Shown here one piece after another: positions 16,356 through 24,922 of a DNA stretch of 42,653 nucleotides (its first letter is position 1; every line of letters starts with the position of its first letter). The notes beneath the pieces are model-generated. The model worked only from the letters and a program-made list of their open reading frames with translations, did no database searches and was not told the origin of the DNA. Location: assembly GCA_949298975.1 (NCBI GenBank), contig CASFYR010000071.1, positions 1 through 42,653 on the forward strand. Direction: 5' to 3'. Origin of the DNA: an uncultured Bacillota bacterium. Lineage in GTDB: Bacteria > Bacillota_I > Bacilli_A > Erysipelotrichales > Erysipelotrichaceae. Both the position numbers and the translations under genes were made by a program.

Positions 16356-17015
16356 ATGAAGAAAAGGGAAGAAGCACTGGCAATTTTAGACAGCCTCAGA
16401 GGCGATGAACCGATTGCCTTTATTCAGGAAAAACTATTGGAAGCCTATCGTTTGGATGACGGTCTTTTGGATGCTATGGTCCTTTATGCCCGAACAGTCG
16501 GCGATTTTTATCAGAAGGAAAAGATCCTGACGGCCGCTGTTGAGCATCACTGTCAGACCGGTTATGAGGATGAATTTGCCTTTCGCCAGCTGATTCGCGG
16601 TTTGAATGAACTGGCTCTTCTTTATATGAATTTTGGCCGGATGGCCTTGGCATTAAAGACTTATCAGAGGATATATCAATTAAAACCTAAAAACATCAAT
16701 CCCTTTAAGGAACGGCTTTATGCCCTCTATACTTATTTTGACCGCCGCGATCAGATCGATTTTGCTCCCGAAGACATCGATGAGCGGATCGTTTGGCTGG
16801 TTGACGGCATTGCCGCTTATGAGCATTCAGCTTATGATCAGGCTAAAGAGTGCTTTAGAAGATTGTTTCGGTCCGATCCGGATCTGAAAGTATTGATCAG
16901 TGGCGATGAGTCGGTCAAAGTCAATGGAAGATCGGCCGAACTGTTGAAAGATCATGCTTATCTGATCAATCGTTCCCAAGGATTAGTTAATTTTATGCAG
17001 GAGGTAAGCGAATGA
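16356..17015 (+). CDS. TPR-like helical-repeat protein
   Basis: Unassigned 219-aa cytoplasmic protein. Most of it is predicted helical, with TPR-like pairs: ALLYMNFGRMALALKTYQRIYQLKPKN (about 88-115) and AAYEHSAYDQAKECFRRLFRSDPD (about 155-180) carry the small/large residue spacing of the repeat. It has no membrane segment or enzymatic motif. It is the first gene of a tight operon: its TGA overlaps the ATG of the next HAD gene, which in turn overlaps murA. A scaffold or regulatory role is possible; nothing in the sequence decides. Confidence 0.65.
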   Translation: MKKREEALAILDSLRGDEPIAFIQEKLLEAYRLDDGLLDAMVLYARTVGDFYQKEKILTAAVEHHCQTGYEDEFAFRQLIRGLNELALLYMNFGRMALALKTYQRIYQLKPKNINPFKERLYALYTYFDRRDQIDFAPEDIDERIVWLVDGIAAYEHSAYDQAKECFRRLFRSDPDLKVLISGDESVKVNGRSAELLKDHAYLINRSQGLVNFMQEVSE

Positions 17016-17671
17016 TCAGAGCAGTTTTGTGTGATATGGACGGAACATTGGTTGATACCGAGCGCTATTATACCGATGGAACTTATAAGTGGATGAAAGA
17101 TAAATTCGCTTATTCCGGAAGCAAGGAATCGATCTTTAAGATTATCGGCACGACCATGGAGGAGACCTGCGCTATTTTGCGCGATCTGTTAAAGCTCGAT
17201 GAGACGGTGGCCGAAGTCATGCAGATCAATGATGATTATTTTGAAAACGAATCGTCGCTTGATTATCGCGAATACATCTTTCCGGAAGTAAGGGAAGCAA
17301 TAAACGAGATTAAAGACAAAGGCATCAAGATCGCTATTTGTTCCGCTTCCCCGCGCTGGGCGATCGAACAGTTTGTGAAAGAATGTGATCTTGGCGGCCA
17401 TATCGATTATGTAATTAGTGCCATGGAATGCGAAAGACAGAAGCCTTATCCTGATATTTATCTCCATGCCTTAAAGGCCTTAGGAGCAACAAAGGAGGAA
17501 GCTCTGGTTTTTGAAGATTCGTACAGCGGTATTAGCGCCGGGAAGAATGCCGGCATCATGACGGTAGCCCGCCGGGATTACCGTTTTGGTATCGATCAGA
17601 GTCAGGCTGATGCCAGTGTTGATGATATGCAGCAATTAATTAAAATGATAAAGGAGATCAATCATGGATGA
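17012..17671 (+). CDS. HAD-superfamily phosphatase/phosphomutase (beta-phosphoglucomutase-like)
   Basis: A 219-aa HAD subfamily IA enzyme. Motif I DMDGTLVDTE (residues 8-17) has both catalytic Asp residues; a helical cap follows; motif II is CSASPRW near 112; motif III Lys in RQKPYPDIY; motif IV ALVFEDSYSGISAGKNAG near 167. The motif IV FEDS-x-x-G pattern is typical of the beta-phosphoglucomutase and sugar-phosphatase group; the substrate is not predictable. Start and stop overlap both neighbours (4 nt with the TPR gene, 8 nt with murA), so it is co-translated. Confidence 0.85.
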   Translation: MIRAVLCDMDGTLVDTERYYTDGTYKWMKDKFAYSGSKESIFKIIGTTMEETCAILRDLLKLDETVAEVMQINDDYFENESSLDYREYIFPEVREAINEIKDKGIKIAICSASPRWAIEQFVKECDLGGHIDYVISAMECERQKPYPDIYLHALKALGATKEEALVFEDSYSGISAGKNAGIMTVARRDYRFGIDQSQADASVDDMQQLIKMIKEINHG

Positions 17672-18908
17672 CGCAATTATAATAAAAGGCGGAAAAAAAC
17701 TGAATGGTGAAGTCAGGATCAGCGGCTCAAAGAACGCAACCGTTGCTTTGATCCCGGCGACAGTGCTGGCAGATGGAGTGATGACCATTTTTGATGTTCC
17801 TAATATTTCGGATGTCGGTGCGCTTATTACTCTTTTAAACGAGCTTAATGTCAAGGTGACAAGAAAAGCCAATCATCTGATCATTGATACCGAAAATATT
17901 AAAAACGTAACTCTTGATCATGAAGCGGTCAGCAAACTCAGAGCCTCATATTATTTTATGGGGGCACTGCTGGGAAGGTATAAGTATGTCAAGATTCGGA
18001 TGTCAGGCGGCTGTTATCTGGGACCGCGGCCGATCAATCTGCATCTTAAAGGTTTTGAAGCCTTAGGTGCTACGGTCGATTATGATGATGGATATTATAT
18101 TATCAAAGCCGATGAATTGATCGGGACGAATATTTATCTGGACTTTGCTTCAGTCGGTGCGACCATTAATATCATGATGGCGGCTGTCTTTGCCAAAGGG
18201 CGGACGGTAATTGAAAATGCCGCGAAAGAACCGGAGATCATTGATTTGTCTTCGATGCTTAATAAGATGGGCGCCAAGATCAGAGGTGCCGGGACTAATG
18301 AAATTGTCATTGACGGTGTGGAAAGGTTGCATGGCTGCAACCATGAGATCATTCCTGATCGGATCGAGTCGGGAACCTATATCATTATGGCGGCAGCTTG
18401 TGCGGAAAAGATGCGTATCGTCAATGTTATTCCTCAGCATTTGGAATCGCTCTTGCTGAAACTGGAAGAAATGGGTATCAAGATGAATATCGGTATCGAT
18501 TACATTGAAGTATTTGCTTCTAAAAATCTCAAGGGCGTCGAAATTAAAACCTTGCCCTATCCGGGGTTTGCAACCGATCTGCAGCAGCCATTAAGCGCCT
18601 TGATGACCCAGGCGTTTGGTGTATCAAAGGTCAGAGATACGATCTATCCGGAAAGGACCAAGCATCTTCATGAACTGGCTTTGATGGGAGCGGATGTGGA
18701 AAAAGAAAGTAATTCTTTTACGATCACCGGTCCGACACCGCTTAAAGGAACAACCGTAACCGCTACTGATTTAAGGTGCGGAGCTTCACTGGTTATTGCC
18801 GGTCTTTTGGCCAGCGGTGAAACGATTATCAAAGACGCTTATCACATTTATCGCGGTTATGAAAACATCAAGGAAAAGTTAAAAAGTTTAGGGGCAGATG
18901 TTGAATAA
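17664..18908 (+). CDS. murA: UDP-N-acetylglucosamine 1-carboxyvinyltransferase
   Basis: First committed step of peptidoglycan synthesis: transfers enolpyruvate from PEP to UDP-GlcNAc. The 414-aa protein has the EPSP-synthase fold of two inverted alpha/beta domains. The N-terminal GSKNATVALIPA motif, the active-site Cys in SGGCYLGPRPINLHL (about residue 117; target of fosfomycin) and C-terminal DLRCGASLVIAGLLASG and HIYRGYENI motifs are all present. AAAGGAG lies 7 nt upstream, inside the preceding HAD gene. Many Bacillota carry two murA paralogues; which one this is cannot be told here. Confidence 0.95.
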   Translation: MDDAIIIKGGKKLNGEVRISGSKNATVALIPATVLADGVMTIFDVPNISDVGALITLLNELNVKVTRKANHLIIDTENIKNVTLDHEAVSKLRASYYFMGALLGRYKYVKIRMSGGCYLGPRPINLHLKGFEALGATVDYDDGYYIIKADELIGTNIYLDFASVGATINIMMAAVFAKGRTVIENAAKEPEIIDLSSMLNKMGAKIRGAGTNEIVIDGVERLHGCNHEIIPDRIESGTYIIMAAACAEKMRIVNVIPQHLESLLLKLEEMGIKMNIGIDYIEVFASKNLKGVEIKTLPYPGFATDLQQPLSALMTQAFGVSKVRDTIYPERTKHLHELALMGADVEKESNSFTITGPTPLKGTTVTATDLRCGASLVIAGLLASGETIIKDAYHIYRGYENIKEKLKSLGADVE

Positions 18909-18911
18909 TTG

Positions 18912-18988
18912 TTGATTTTGAAGGATACTTATGATATATTTTATAAGCACTTACTTTAAGTTGATAAGATACTTAAGGCAGAAGGGAG
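18912..18988 (+). promoter_or_regulatory. rpmE promoter and leader hairpin
   Basis: TTGATT (18912-18917), 17-bp spacer, TATATT (18935-18940). The leader contains an 8-bp hairpin CTTTAAGT / ACTTAAGG (18954-18961, 18971-18978, one G-U pair) ending just before the ribosome site AAGGGAG. Several Bacillota rpmE genes have autoregulatory L31-binding leaders; this hairpin is in the right place but is not proven to be one. Confidence 0.5.
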
Positions 18989-18994
18989 ATTGAC

Positions 18995-19201
18995 ATGAAA
19001 AAAGGAATTCATCCAGAGTACAAAAGAGTTACGGTAACTTGTGCCGGTTGTGGAGCTACATTCGAGACCGGTTCTACCAAAGGCGATATCAAGGTTGATA
19101 CATGTTCAAACTGTCATCCGTTCTATACCGGAAGACAGAGATTCGCAGCAGCTCAGGGTAGAATTGAAAAATTCAATAAAAAGTACGGAATCAAAAAATA
19201 A
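18995..19201 (+). CDS. rpmE: 50S ribosomal protein L31 (zinc-binding type)
   Basis: Large-subunit protein at the central protuberance/intersubunit bridge. The 68-aa protein is the zinc form: CAGC at residues 16-19 and [10 protein letters not shown] from residue 37 give the four ligands, and the tail FNKKYGI is typical. Zinc-type L31 is commonly exchanged for a non-zinc paralogue under zinc limitation; no paralogue is in this window. It is a single gene with promoter, leader hairpin and terminator. Confidence 0.97.
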   Translation: MKKGIHPEYKRVTVTCAGCGATFETGSTKGDIKVDTCSNCHPFYTGRQRFAAAQGRIEKFNKKYGIKK

Positions 19202-19226
19202 GGGCTCGATCGGGTCCTTATTTTTT
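19193..19226 (+). terminator. rpmE terminator
   Basis: Stem AAGGGCTC / GGGTCCTT (two G-U pairs) extended by A/T pairs, with a T-run at 19221-19226; it overlaps the end of rpmE. Confidence 0.75.
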
Positions 19227-19242
19227 CTAGACAGGAGGGGAT

Positions 19243-19842
19243 ATGATGTATCAGCGCTATAAAGACGGCTGGGTTGAAGTGATATCCGGCTGTATGTTTG
19301 CCGGCAAAACGGAAGAATTGATCAGAAGGATCAAAGTTTTGGAGTTTGCCAAAAAAGAAATCATGGTCTTCAAACCAAAGATCGATAATCGATACTCTGA
19401 TACTAAGGTCGTATCTCATGCCGGCAGCAGCGTAGAATCGACGGTAATCAGCGATCCAAAAGAAATTCTGGCCCTAGTCAGACCCAGCACAGAGGTAGTG
19501 GCAATCGATGAGGTTCAGTTCTTTGATGATTCGATTTGTGAAGTGTGCAATCTTTTGGCCGCCAGACACAAAAGAGTCATGTGTGCCGGCCTTGATATGG
19601 ATTTCAGGGGCGAACCTTTCGGTCCGATGCCCAAACTCATCACACAGGCCGAATTTGTAACAAAACTGACAGCGGTATGCAACAAGTGCGGAGCACCGGC
19701 TACCCGTACTCAAAGGATGATCAACGGCCGACCGGCCAATTATCATGATCCGGTAGTTTTAGTGGGAGCCAGTGAATCCTACGAAGCGCGTTGCCGGCAT
19801 TGCCATGAAGTGATCGATCATCCCGTTTTAAAGGAGGAATAG
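19243..19842 (+). CDS. tdk: Thymidine kinase (TK1 type)
   Basis: Phosphorylates thymidine to dTMP in salvage. The 199-aa type II enzyme has the P-loop [15 protein letters not shown] (residues 15-29), Walker B-like [12 protein letters not shown], the [14 protein letters not shown] region, and a zinc site from two Cys pairs ([13 protein letters not shown]). The nucleoside-binding lasso residues around [19 protein letters not shown] are present. AGGAGGGG precedes the ATG. prfA starts 3 nt after the stop, so tdk, prfA and prmC form a transcription unit, an order common in Bacillota. Confidence 0.95.
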   Translation: MMYQRYKDGWVEVISGCMFAGKTEELIRRIKVLEFAKKEIMVFKPKIDNRYSDTKVVSHAGSSVESTVISDPKEILALVRPSTEVVAIDEVQFFDDSICEVCNLLAARHKRVMCAGLDMDFRGEPFGPMPKLITQAEFVTKLTAVCNKCGAPATRTQRMINGRPANYHDPVVLVGASESYEARCRHCHEVIDHPVLKEE

Positions 19843-19844
19843 TA

Positions 19845-20936
19845 ATGAATGCTAGAGAGATAAAATTACAAAGCATCGAAGATCGCTATAATGAGATCAA
19901 TGATCTTTTAGGCAAAGAAGAAGTTGCTTCTGATCCTAAAATGGTAACGAAATTATCCAAGGAAGAAGCCTCCCTGAAAGAAGCCTACGATGCTTATCAG
20001 CATTACAAAAAAATAAAAAGCGATATTGCTGAAGCAAAAGAACTTACAGAGAGCGACGATCAGGAAATCAAAGAGATGGCCTTGATGGAACTGGAAGAAA
20101 AAACGGCGGAATTGGAAAAATTGGAGGCTAAGATCGAAGAGATCCTATTGCCGAAAGATCCGGAAGACGAATATGACTGTATCGTGGAGATCCGCGGTGC
20201 TGCCGGCGGGGATGAAGGCAATATCTTTGCCGGTGACCTTTATCGGATGTACGTTAAATATGCCGAAAACAACGGCTTTAAAACCCAGGTAATGGAGAGC
20301 AGTGAATCAGAAGCCGGCGGCTTTGCTCTGATCTCCTTTTTGGTAAAAGGCCATAACGCTTACCAGCATTTCAAATTTGAAAGTGGTGCTCATCGGGTTC
20401 AGCGAGTGCCAAAGACCGAAACGCAGGGCCGGATCCATACCTCGACCGCTACGGTATTAGTTTTACCGGATGTGGAAGAAGCAGATATCGAGATCCCGGA
20501 TTCCGACTTAGAGATCGAGACCCATCGTGCCAGCGGCGCCGGTGGTCAGCACATCAATAAGACCGACAGTGCGGTCCGTATCGTCCACAAACCAACCGGA
20601 ATCACCGTCAATTGTCAGGATGGCCGATCACAAATGGCCAACCGGGAAACGGCGCTGAAAATCATCAGAGCCCGGGTATATGAAGAAATGGCTCGTCAAA
20701 AGGCGGAAAAAGAAGGGGCTATCCGTCGGTCAAAGATCGGTACTGGCGATCGCAGCGAGAAGATCCGCACTTATAATTATCCGCAAAACCGGGTCAGCGA
20801 TCATCGGATCGGATTAACCATCACTCAGTTAGACCGAATAATGGATGGTCGGCTGGACGATGTCATCAACGCTTTATTGGAAAACGAGAAAAAAGAGAAA
20901 CTGCTGCATGAAAACGTACAATCAATTGCTGCATGA
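19845..20936 (+). CDS. prfA: Peptide chain release factor 1
   Basis: Recognises UAA and UAG and triggers peptide release. The 363-aa protein has the N-terminal coiled-coil domain, the PxT anticodon-mimic (VPKTETQG, PKT here), which marks RF1 rather than RF2, and the catalytic GGQ in SGAGGQHINKT, whose Gln is methylated by the product of the next gene. AAAGGAGG lies 7 nt upstream, in the end of tdk. The last 29 nt overlap prmC. Confidence 0.97.
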   Translation: MNAREIKLQSIEDRYNEINDLLGKEEVASDPKMVTKLSKEEASLKEAYDAYQHYKKIKSDIAEAKELTESDDQEIKEMALMELEEKTAELEKLEAKIEEILLPKDPEDEYDCIVEIRGAAGGDEGNIFAGDLYRMYVKYAENNGFKTQVMESSESEAGGFALISFLVKGHNAYQHFKFESGAHRVQRVPKTETQGRIHTSTATVLVLPDVEEADIEIPDSDLEIETHRASGAGGQHINKTDSAVRIVHKPTGITVNCQDGRSQMANRETALKIIRARVYEEMARQKAEKEGAIRRSKIGTGDRSEKIRTYNYPQNRVSDHRIGLTITQLDRIMDGRLDDVINALLENEKKEKLLHENVQSIAA

Positions 20937-21756
20937 ACCCAAGAAACGGTTTTATGAAGCCGGTATTATGCCGGAAGTGATCAAGGCTTACTTGTTTGAA
21001 TTATGCCAAGAGCGGGATATCGATTTGTTTATCAATTTGGATAACGAAGCTGACGTGCAAGTTGCAGCGGTCTTTGAAAAGGGGATCGAACGCTTGCTGA
21101 ATGGTGAACCGATGAACCATGTCTTAGGTTATTCGTGGTTTTACGGTTATAAGTTCATTACCAATCACGATGTCTTGATCCCGCGCTACGAGACTGAAGA
21201 ACTGGTTGGCAACATTCTGGCTATGATTGATACTTATTTTGCTGGCCGCAAGAAGATCGATCTGGTCGATGTCGGCACCGGTTCGGGGGCCATTGCGATC
21301 ACTTTAAAAAAAGAGGATGAGCGTTTGAATGTGACGGCAACCGATATCAGCGATAAAGCCCTGCAGGTGGCCAAACAAAATGCCCGTGAAAATACTGCCG
21401 AAGTCGAGTTTATCCAAGGCAATATGCTCGATCCGCTGATAGATCAATCACGGCGCTTTGATATTCTGGTATCAAACCCGCCCTACATTCCCCAAAACGA
21501 GATTTTGGAGCGATCGGTCATAGATTTTGAACCGCATGTAGCTCTGTTTGGCGGCAGCGACGGACTTTTCTTTTACGAAGAAATATTTAAGGGGGCAAAG
21601 AAAATACTGAATGATGATGGTCTGATGGCTTTTGAGATCGGTTATGATCAGAAAGAATCGCTGATGACCAAGACGGCCGTTTATTTCCCCAAGGCCGATA
21701 TTCAAGTCTTAAAAGATATCAACGGCAAAGACCGGATGTTATTTATCAAATTATAA
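20908..21756 (+). CDS. prmC: Release factor glutamine methyltransferase
   Basis: Methylates the GGQ glutamine of RF1/RF2 using S-adenosylmethionine. The 282-aa protein has a helical N-terminal domain, the substrate linker HVLGYSWFYGYKF, SAM motif I DVGTGSGAIAI near residue 130, and the catalytic NPPY motif (VSNPPYIP) near 190. The start at 20908 was preferred because homology begins there (KTYNQLLHEPKKRF); upstream in-frame codons read through prfA in an unrelated composition. Overlap with prfA implies translational coupling. Confidence 0.93.
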   Translation: MKTYNQLLHEPKKRFYEAGIMPEVIKAYLFELCQERDIDLFINLDNEADVQVAAVFEKGIERLLNGEPMNHVLGYSWFYGYKFITNHDVLIPRYETEELVGNILAMIDTYFAGRKKIDLVDVGTGSGAIAITLKKEDERLNVTATDISDKALQVAKQNARENTAEVEFIQGNMLDPLIDQSRRFDILVSNPPYIPQNEILERSVIDFEPHVALFGGSDGLFFYEEIFKGAKKILNDDGLMAFEIGYDQKESLMTKTAVYFPKADIQVLKDINGKDRMLFIKL

Positions 21757-21783
21757 CTGTCTTTTTTAAATGTGGAGGTTTAT

Positions 21784-22668
21784 ATGGCAGATTATGTAAT
21801 AACTTGCTGTTCGACAGTTGATCTGTCGGAAGATTTACTAAAAACCGGCGGAATCAACTATATTCCTTTTACTTTTCATTTAGACGGCAAGGATTATGAT
21901 GATGATTATGGAAAATCATACGAGATTCATCGCTTTTACGATGCGATGCGCAACGGCTCAATCCCGACTACATCTCAAGTCGGAACCGGCAGATATGAAG
22001 AAGAGTGGCGTCCGCTTTTAGCGAAAGGATTGAATGTATTGCATATTACTCTTTCCAGCGGGATATCGGGCACATATAACAGCGCTTTGCTGGCGGCTGA
22101 TCTTTTGAATGAAGAGTTCCAGGATGTCAGAGTTGAGGTCGTCGATTCGTTGTGTGCGTCCAGTGGTTATGGCATGCTGGTGATGATGGCTAATGCCAAG
22201 CGTTTGGAGGGAATGGGTTTTAGTGATAATCTTGAATGGGTCAAAGCCAATCGGCTTTACATTCACCACTGGTTTTTCCCAAGCGTGCTGACTTATCTGG
22301 TCAAAGGCGGCCGGGTATCAAAAATATCAGGAATGATCGGTGATACTTTGCACATCTGTCCGCTGATGAATGTTGATCAGAAGGGGCGCTTGATACCGCG
22401 GGCCAAGATCCGCGGCAAAAGGAAAGTGATGCAGGCTCAGGTTGAGAAAATGATCGAACATGCTGAAAACGGTCTGGATTATGACGGGAAGGTCTATATA
22501 TGCAATTCCGACTGCCTGGATGATGTCGAGTATCTCAAAAACAGGATCCTAGCCACTTTTAAAAAAGTTAAACAAGTTGAAGTTTTCAATATCGGTACCG
22601 TTATCGGTTCGCATACCGGCCCGGGAACGATTGGTCTTTTCTTTAAAGGTGATAAACGGGTTGATTAG
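21784..22668 (+). CDS. DegV family fatty-acid-binding protein (FakB-like)
   Basis: DegV proteins bind a fatty acid and present it to FakA for phosphorylation to acyl-phosphate, feeding phospholipid synthesis. The 294-aa protein has the family motifs: N-terminal STVDLSED, SQVGTGRYEEEW, the fatty-acid carboxylate-binding LSSGISGTYNSALLAA near residue 92, KGGRVSK near 175, and C-terminal GTVIGSHTGPGTIGLFF. GGAGG lies 6 nt before the ATG at 21784; a GTG at 21772 overlaps this site. A FakA homologue is encoded at 26194. Confidence 0.9.
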   Translation: MADYVITCCSTVDLSEDLLKTGGINYIPFTFHLDGKDYDDDYGKSYEIHRFYDAMRNGSIPTTSQVGTGRYEEEWRPLLAKGLNVLHITLSSGISGTYNSALLAADLLNEEFQDVRVEVVDSLCASSGYGMLVMMANAKRLEGMGFSDNLEWVKANRLYIHHWFFPSVLTYLVKGGRVSKISGMIGDTLHICPLMNVDQKGRLIPRAKIRGKRKVMQAQVEKMIEHAENGLDYDGKVYICNSDCLDDVEYLKNRILATFKKVKQVEVFNIGTVIGSHTGPGTIGLFFKGDKRVD

Positions 22669-22670
22669 TC

Positions 22671-22940
22671 ATGACGATCGGACAGCGCATCATTTATGGA
22701 CTGGCGGTTTTTCTCTTCTATACTGTTTTGTTTATCGCTGAGCTTTTACCGGTTAATTTTCTGATCGAGATGTTTACCTTTAACTTTTATCTCAAATTAG
22801 CCGTTTACCTGTTATTGATGATTATCGTTAATCCCATTATCACCTATCTTTTGGCACAACGGATCCCGCTTAAAGTCCATGACCTAAAACCGACCGATCT
22901 TGATCAAATCCGGCCGGACGAAGAAGACACTTTACAGTAG
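22671..22940 (+). CDS. Small membrane protein of unknown function
   Basis: An 89-aa protein with two hydrophobic helices (about residues 8-30 and 36-60) and a short charged cytoplasmic tail rich in Asp/Glu (residues 68-89). I recognise no family. It starts 2 nt after the DegV stop with no clear Shine-Dalgarno, so it is probably translated by ribosomes re-initiating after degV. The terminator of the operon begins inside its last codons. Confidence 0.6.
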   Translation: MTIGQRIIYGLAVFLFYTVLFIAELLPVNFLIEMFTFNFYLKLAVYLLLMIIVNPIITYLLAQRIPLKVHDLKPTDLDQIRPDEEDTLQ

Positions 22941-22951
22941 TGTCTTTTTTT
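22924..22951 (+). terminator. Terminator of the degV operon
   Basis: Stem AAGACACT / AGTGTCTT with a 7-nt loop and a T7 run, overlapping the stop codon of the small membrane protein. Confidence 0.85.
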
Positions 22952-22967
22952 AAGCGAATACTCGTGA

Positions 22968-22982
22968 TAGAATAAAGAGGAT
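22968..22982 (+). promoter_or_regulatory. murG -10 box with little or no leader
   Basis: TAGAAT (22968-22973) ends 9 nt before the ATG at 22983, so the leader is at most a few bases. An AGAGG sits at 22976-22980 but is too close to the ATG and probably too near the 5' end to serve as a normal ribosome site. Confidence 0.55.
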
Positions 22983-24044
22983 ATGAAAATAATGATGGTA
23001 GCCGGCGGCAGCGGCGGACACATATATCCGGCTTTAGCTCTGGCGGATGAATTAAAAAAAAGACATCACGAAATTGTTTTTGCCGGATCGGACAATCGAA
23101 TGGAAGACCAGGTGATTCCTCAAGCCGGTTATCCCTTTATTCCGATGAAGATCAAAGCCAACGAAGGATCACTGTTTGATCGTTTGGGCAGTATGATTTC
23201 GATTGCAGTGAATTATTTTAAAATACAAAAAGATCTTCGCGATGTTGATCTTGTGATTGGTTTTGGTAATTATATCAGTGTCCCGGTCATTTTAGCGGCG
23301 AAGAAGCTAAAGATCAAAACGATGATCCATGAACAGAATTCGTATGTTGGCCGGGCAAACCTTTTTTTAGAAAATAAGGTCGATCTGGTTATTGCCTCAT
23401 ATAAAGAAAGCCTTGCTCAGTTTAAAAATCCCCATACTTATCTGATCGGCAATCCCCGCTCTTCTGAAGCCGCTGGGGTAAAAAAAGATGCGGAAGTTAT
23501 AAAAGAACTTGGTTTAGATCCAACTCTTAAGCATGTCGTTATCTTCTTCGGCTCGCTGGGATCTTTAAGCGTATCACAGGTTATCGAGGAATATTTACGC
23601 TGTTTTGACGGTGGTTATGAAGTGATTTATGCTGCAGGTTCCCGTTATATTGCCGATTTTAAGGATCTGCAAAGAAAAGGGGTCAGGATCTTGGAAAAGA
23701 TCGATGCGATAAGAGTAATGGCTAATTGTGACCTAGCGGTAGTACGAGCCGGGGCGACGACGTTGGCGGAAATTACGGCGATCGGAATTGCCAGTATTTT
23801 AATTCCTTCGCCTTATGTACCGAATAATCATCAGTTTCATAATGCGATGTCGCTGAAAAATGCTGATGCTGCTGTTGTGATCGAAGAGAAAGACTTAAAT
23901 GCAGCTTTACTGCAAAGGACGATCGATGAATTAATGACTGATGATCGAAGAAGAAACAGAATGGCTGAAGATGCCAAAGCACTCGGTAACGAACGGGTTA
24001 TTGATGATATTATTGACAGGATAGACGAATTATGGAAACAGTAA
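22983..24044 (+). CDS. murG: UDP-GlcNAc:undecaprenyl-PP-MurNAc-pentapeptide GlcNAc transferase
   Basis: Adds GlcNAc to lipid I, making lipid II at the inner face of the membrane. The 353-aa GT-B enzyme begins with the glycine-rich GGSGGHIYPALALADEL (residues 8-24), has the HEQNSYVGRANLFL motif near 120, IFFGSLGSLSVSQ near 187, and the UDP-GlcNAc-binding VVRAGATTLAEITAIG near 255 followed by PNNHQFHNA. Length is normal. Its 3' end overlaps murB by 13 nt; murG, murB and divIB form a division/cell-wall operon. Confidence 0.95.
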   Translation: MKIMMVAGGSGGHIYPALALADELKKRHHEIVFAGSDNRMEDQVIPQAGYPFIPMKIKANEGSLFDRLGSMISIAVNYFKIQKDLRDVDLVIGFGNYISVPVILAAKKLKIKTMIHEQNSYVGRANLFLENKVDLVIASYKESLAQFKNPHTYLIGNPRSSEAAGVKKDAEVIKELGLDPTLKHVVIFFGSLGSLSVSQVIEEYLRCFDGGYEVIYAAGSRYIADFKDLQRKGVRILEKIDAIRVMANCDLAVVRAGATTLAEITAIGIASILIPSPYVPNNHQFHNAMSLKNADAAVVIEEKDLNAALLQRTIDELMTDDRRRNRMAEDAKALGNERVIDDIIDRIDELWKQ

Positions 24045-24922
24045 ATTTTTTATCTTCACATGGAGATCTGCGGCTTGATGCCAGTTTCAAAGATATTACA
24101 ACTATCAAGATGGGAGGCAAGATCAAATATCTTGTCTCACCGTTTGATCTGAACCGCTTAAAACTGATTGTTACCTATTTAAAAGAAGAAATGATTCCTT
24201 TTAAGGTCTTTGGCCGCGGCTCAAATATGATCTGCGGTTCAGGTGATTATGATGGCTGCATCATCAGGCTGGATCATATCAATCATTATCATTTTGATGA
24301 AGGGATGGTATGTGTGGAAGCCGGAATGATGGTGCCGCGTTTAGCGAATGTTTTATCATCGCAAGGGTTGAGCGGACTGGAGTTTGCCAGTGGTATTCCA
24401 GGTACGATCGGCGGTCTTATTTATATGAATGCCGGCGCTTATAAACGATCGATGATGGATATCGTTGATTCGGTGCTGGTCCTCATTGACGGGGAATTGA
24501 AGTGGCTGAGTAATGAAGAAGTCAGATTCAGCTATCGGCATAGTATTTTTCACGATCACAACGATTGGGTCATTGTAGCGGCTAAACTGCATCTTGTTAA
24601 AGATGATCCGGAAAAGATCAGGGAACTGATGGCCAACCGTTTAAGCCGCCGCCGGGCGACTCAGCCGTTAGATAAACCGAGTGCCGGCAGCTGCTTTAAA
24701 AACCCGGATAATGACTTTGCCTGGCGTTTGATCGAAGGGATCGGTTTTAGAGGATATCGCTATAACGGTATTATGGTTTCTGATAAGCATCCGAATTTTA
24801 TTGTGAATAACGGCGGCGGTAATGCCGAAGATTTCATTGCGACAGCCAATTTGATTCAGGCAAGAGTAAAGAACCAATATGATGTCGATTTGAAAATGGA
24901 AGTGGAGATTTTTAATTGTTAA
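24032..24922 (+). CDS. murB: UDP-N-acetylenolpyruvoylglucosamine reductase
   Basis: FAD/NADPH enzyme that reduces the MurA product to UDP-MurNAc. The 296-aa protein is the short type (MurB type II) typical of Gram-positives: FAD-binding KMGGKIKYLV and GRGSNMICG near residues 27-70, GIPGTIGGLIYMNAGAY near 120, and the catalytic-serine region PSAGSCFKNP near 215; the C-terminus has HPNFIVNNGGGNAEDF. It starts inside murG and its last 7 nt overlap divIB, so translation is coupled. Confidence 0.95.
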   Translation: METVNFLSSHGDLRLDASFKDITTIKMGGKIKYLVSPFDLNRLKLIVTYLKEEMIPFKVFGRGSNMICGSGDYDGCIIRLDHINHYHFDEGMVCVEAGMMVPRLANVLSSQGLSGLEFASGIPGTIGGLIYMNAGAYKRSMMDIVDSVLVLIDGELKWLSNEEVRFSYRHSIFHDHNDWVIVAAKLHLVKDDPEKIRELMANRLSRRRATQPLDKPSAGSCFKNPDNDFAWRLIEGIGFRGYRYNGIMVSDKHPNFIVNNGGGNAEDFIATANLIQARVKNQYDVDLKMEVEIFNC

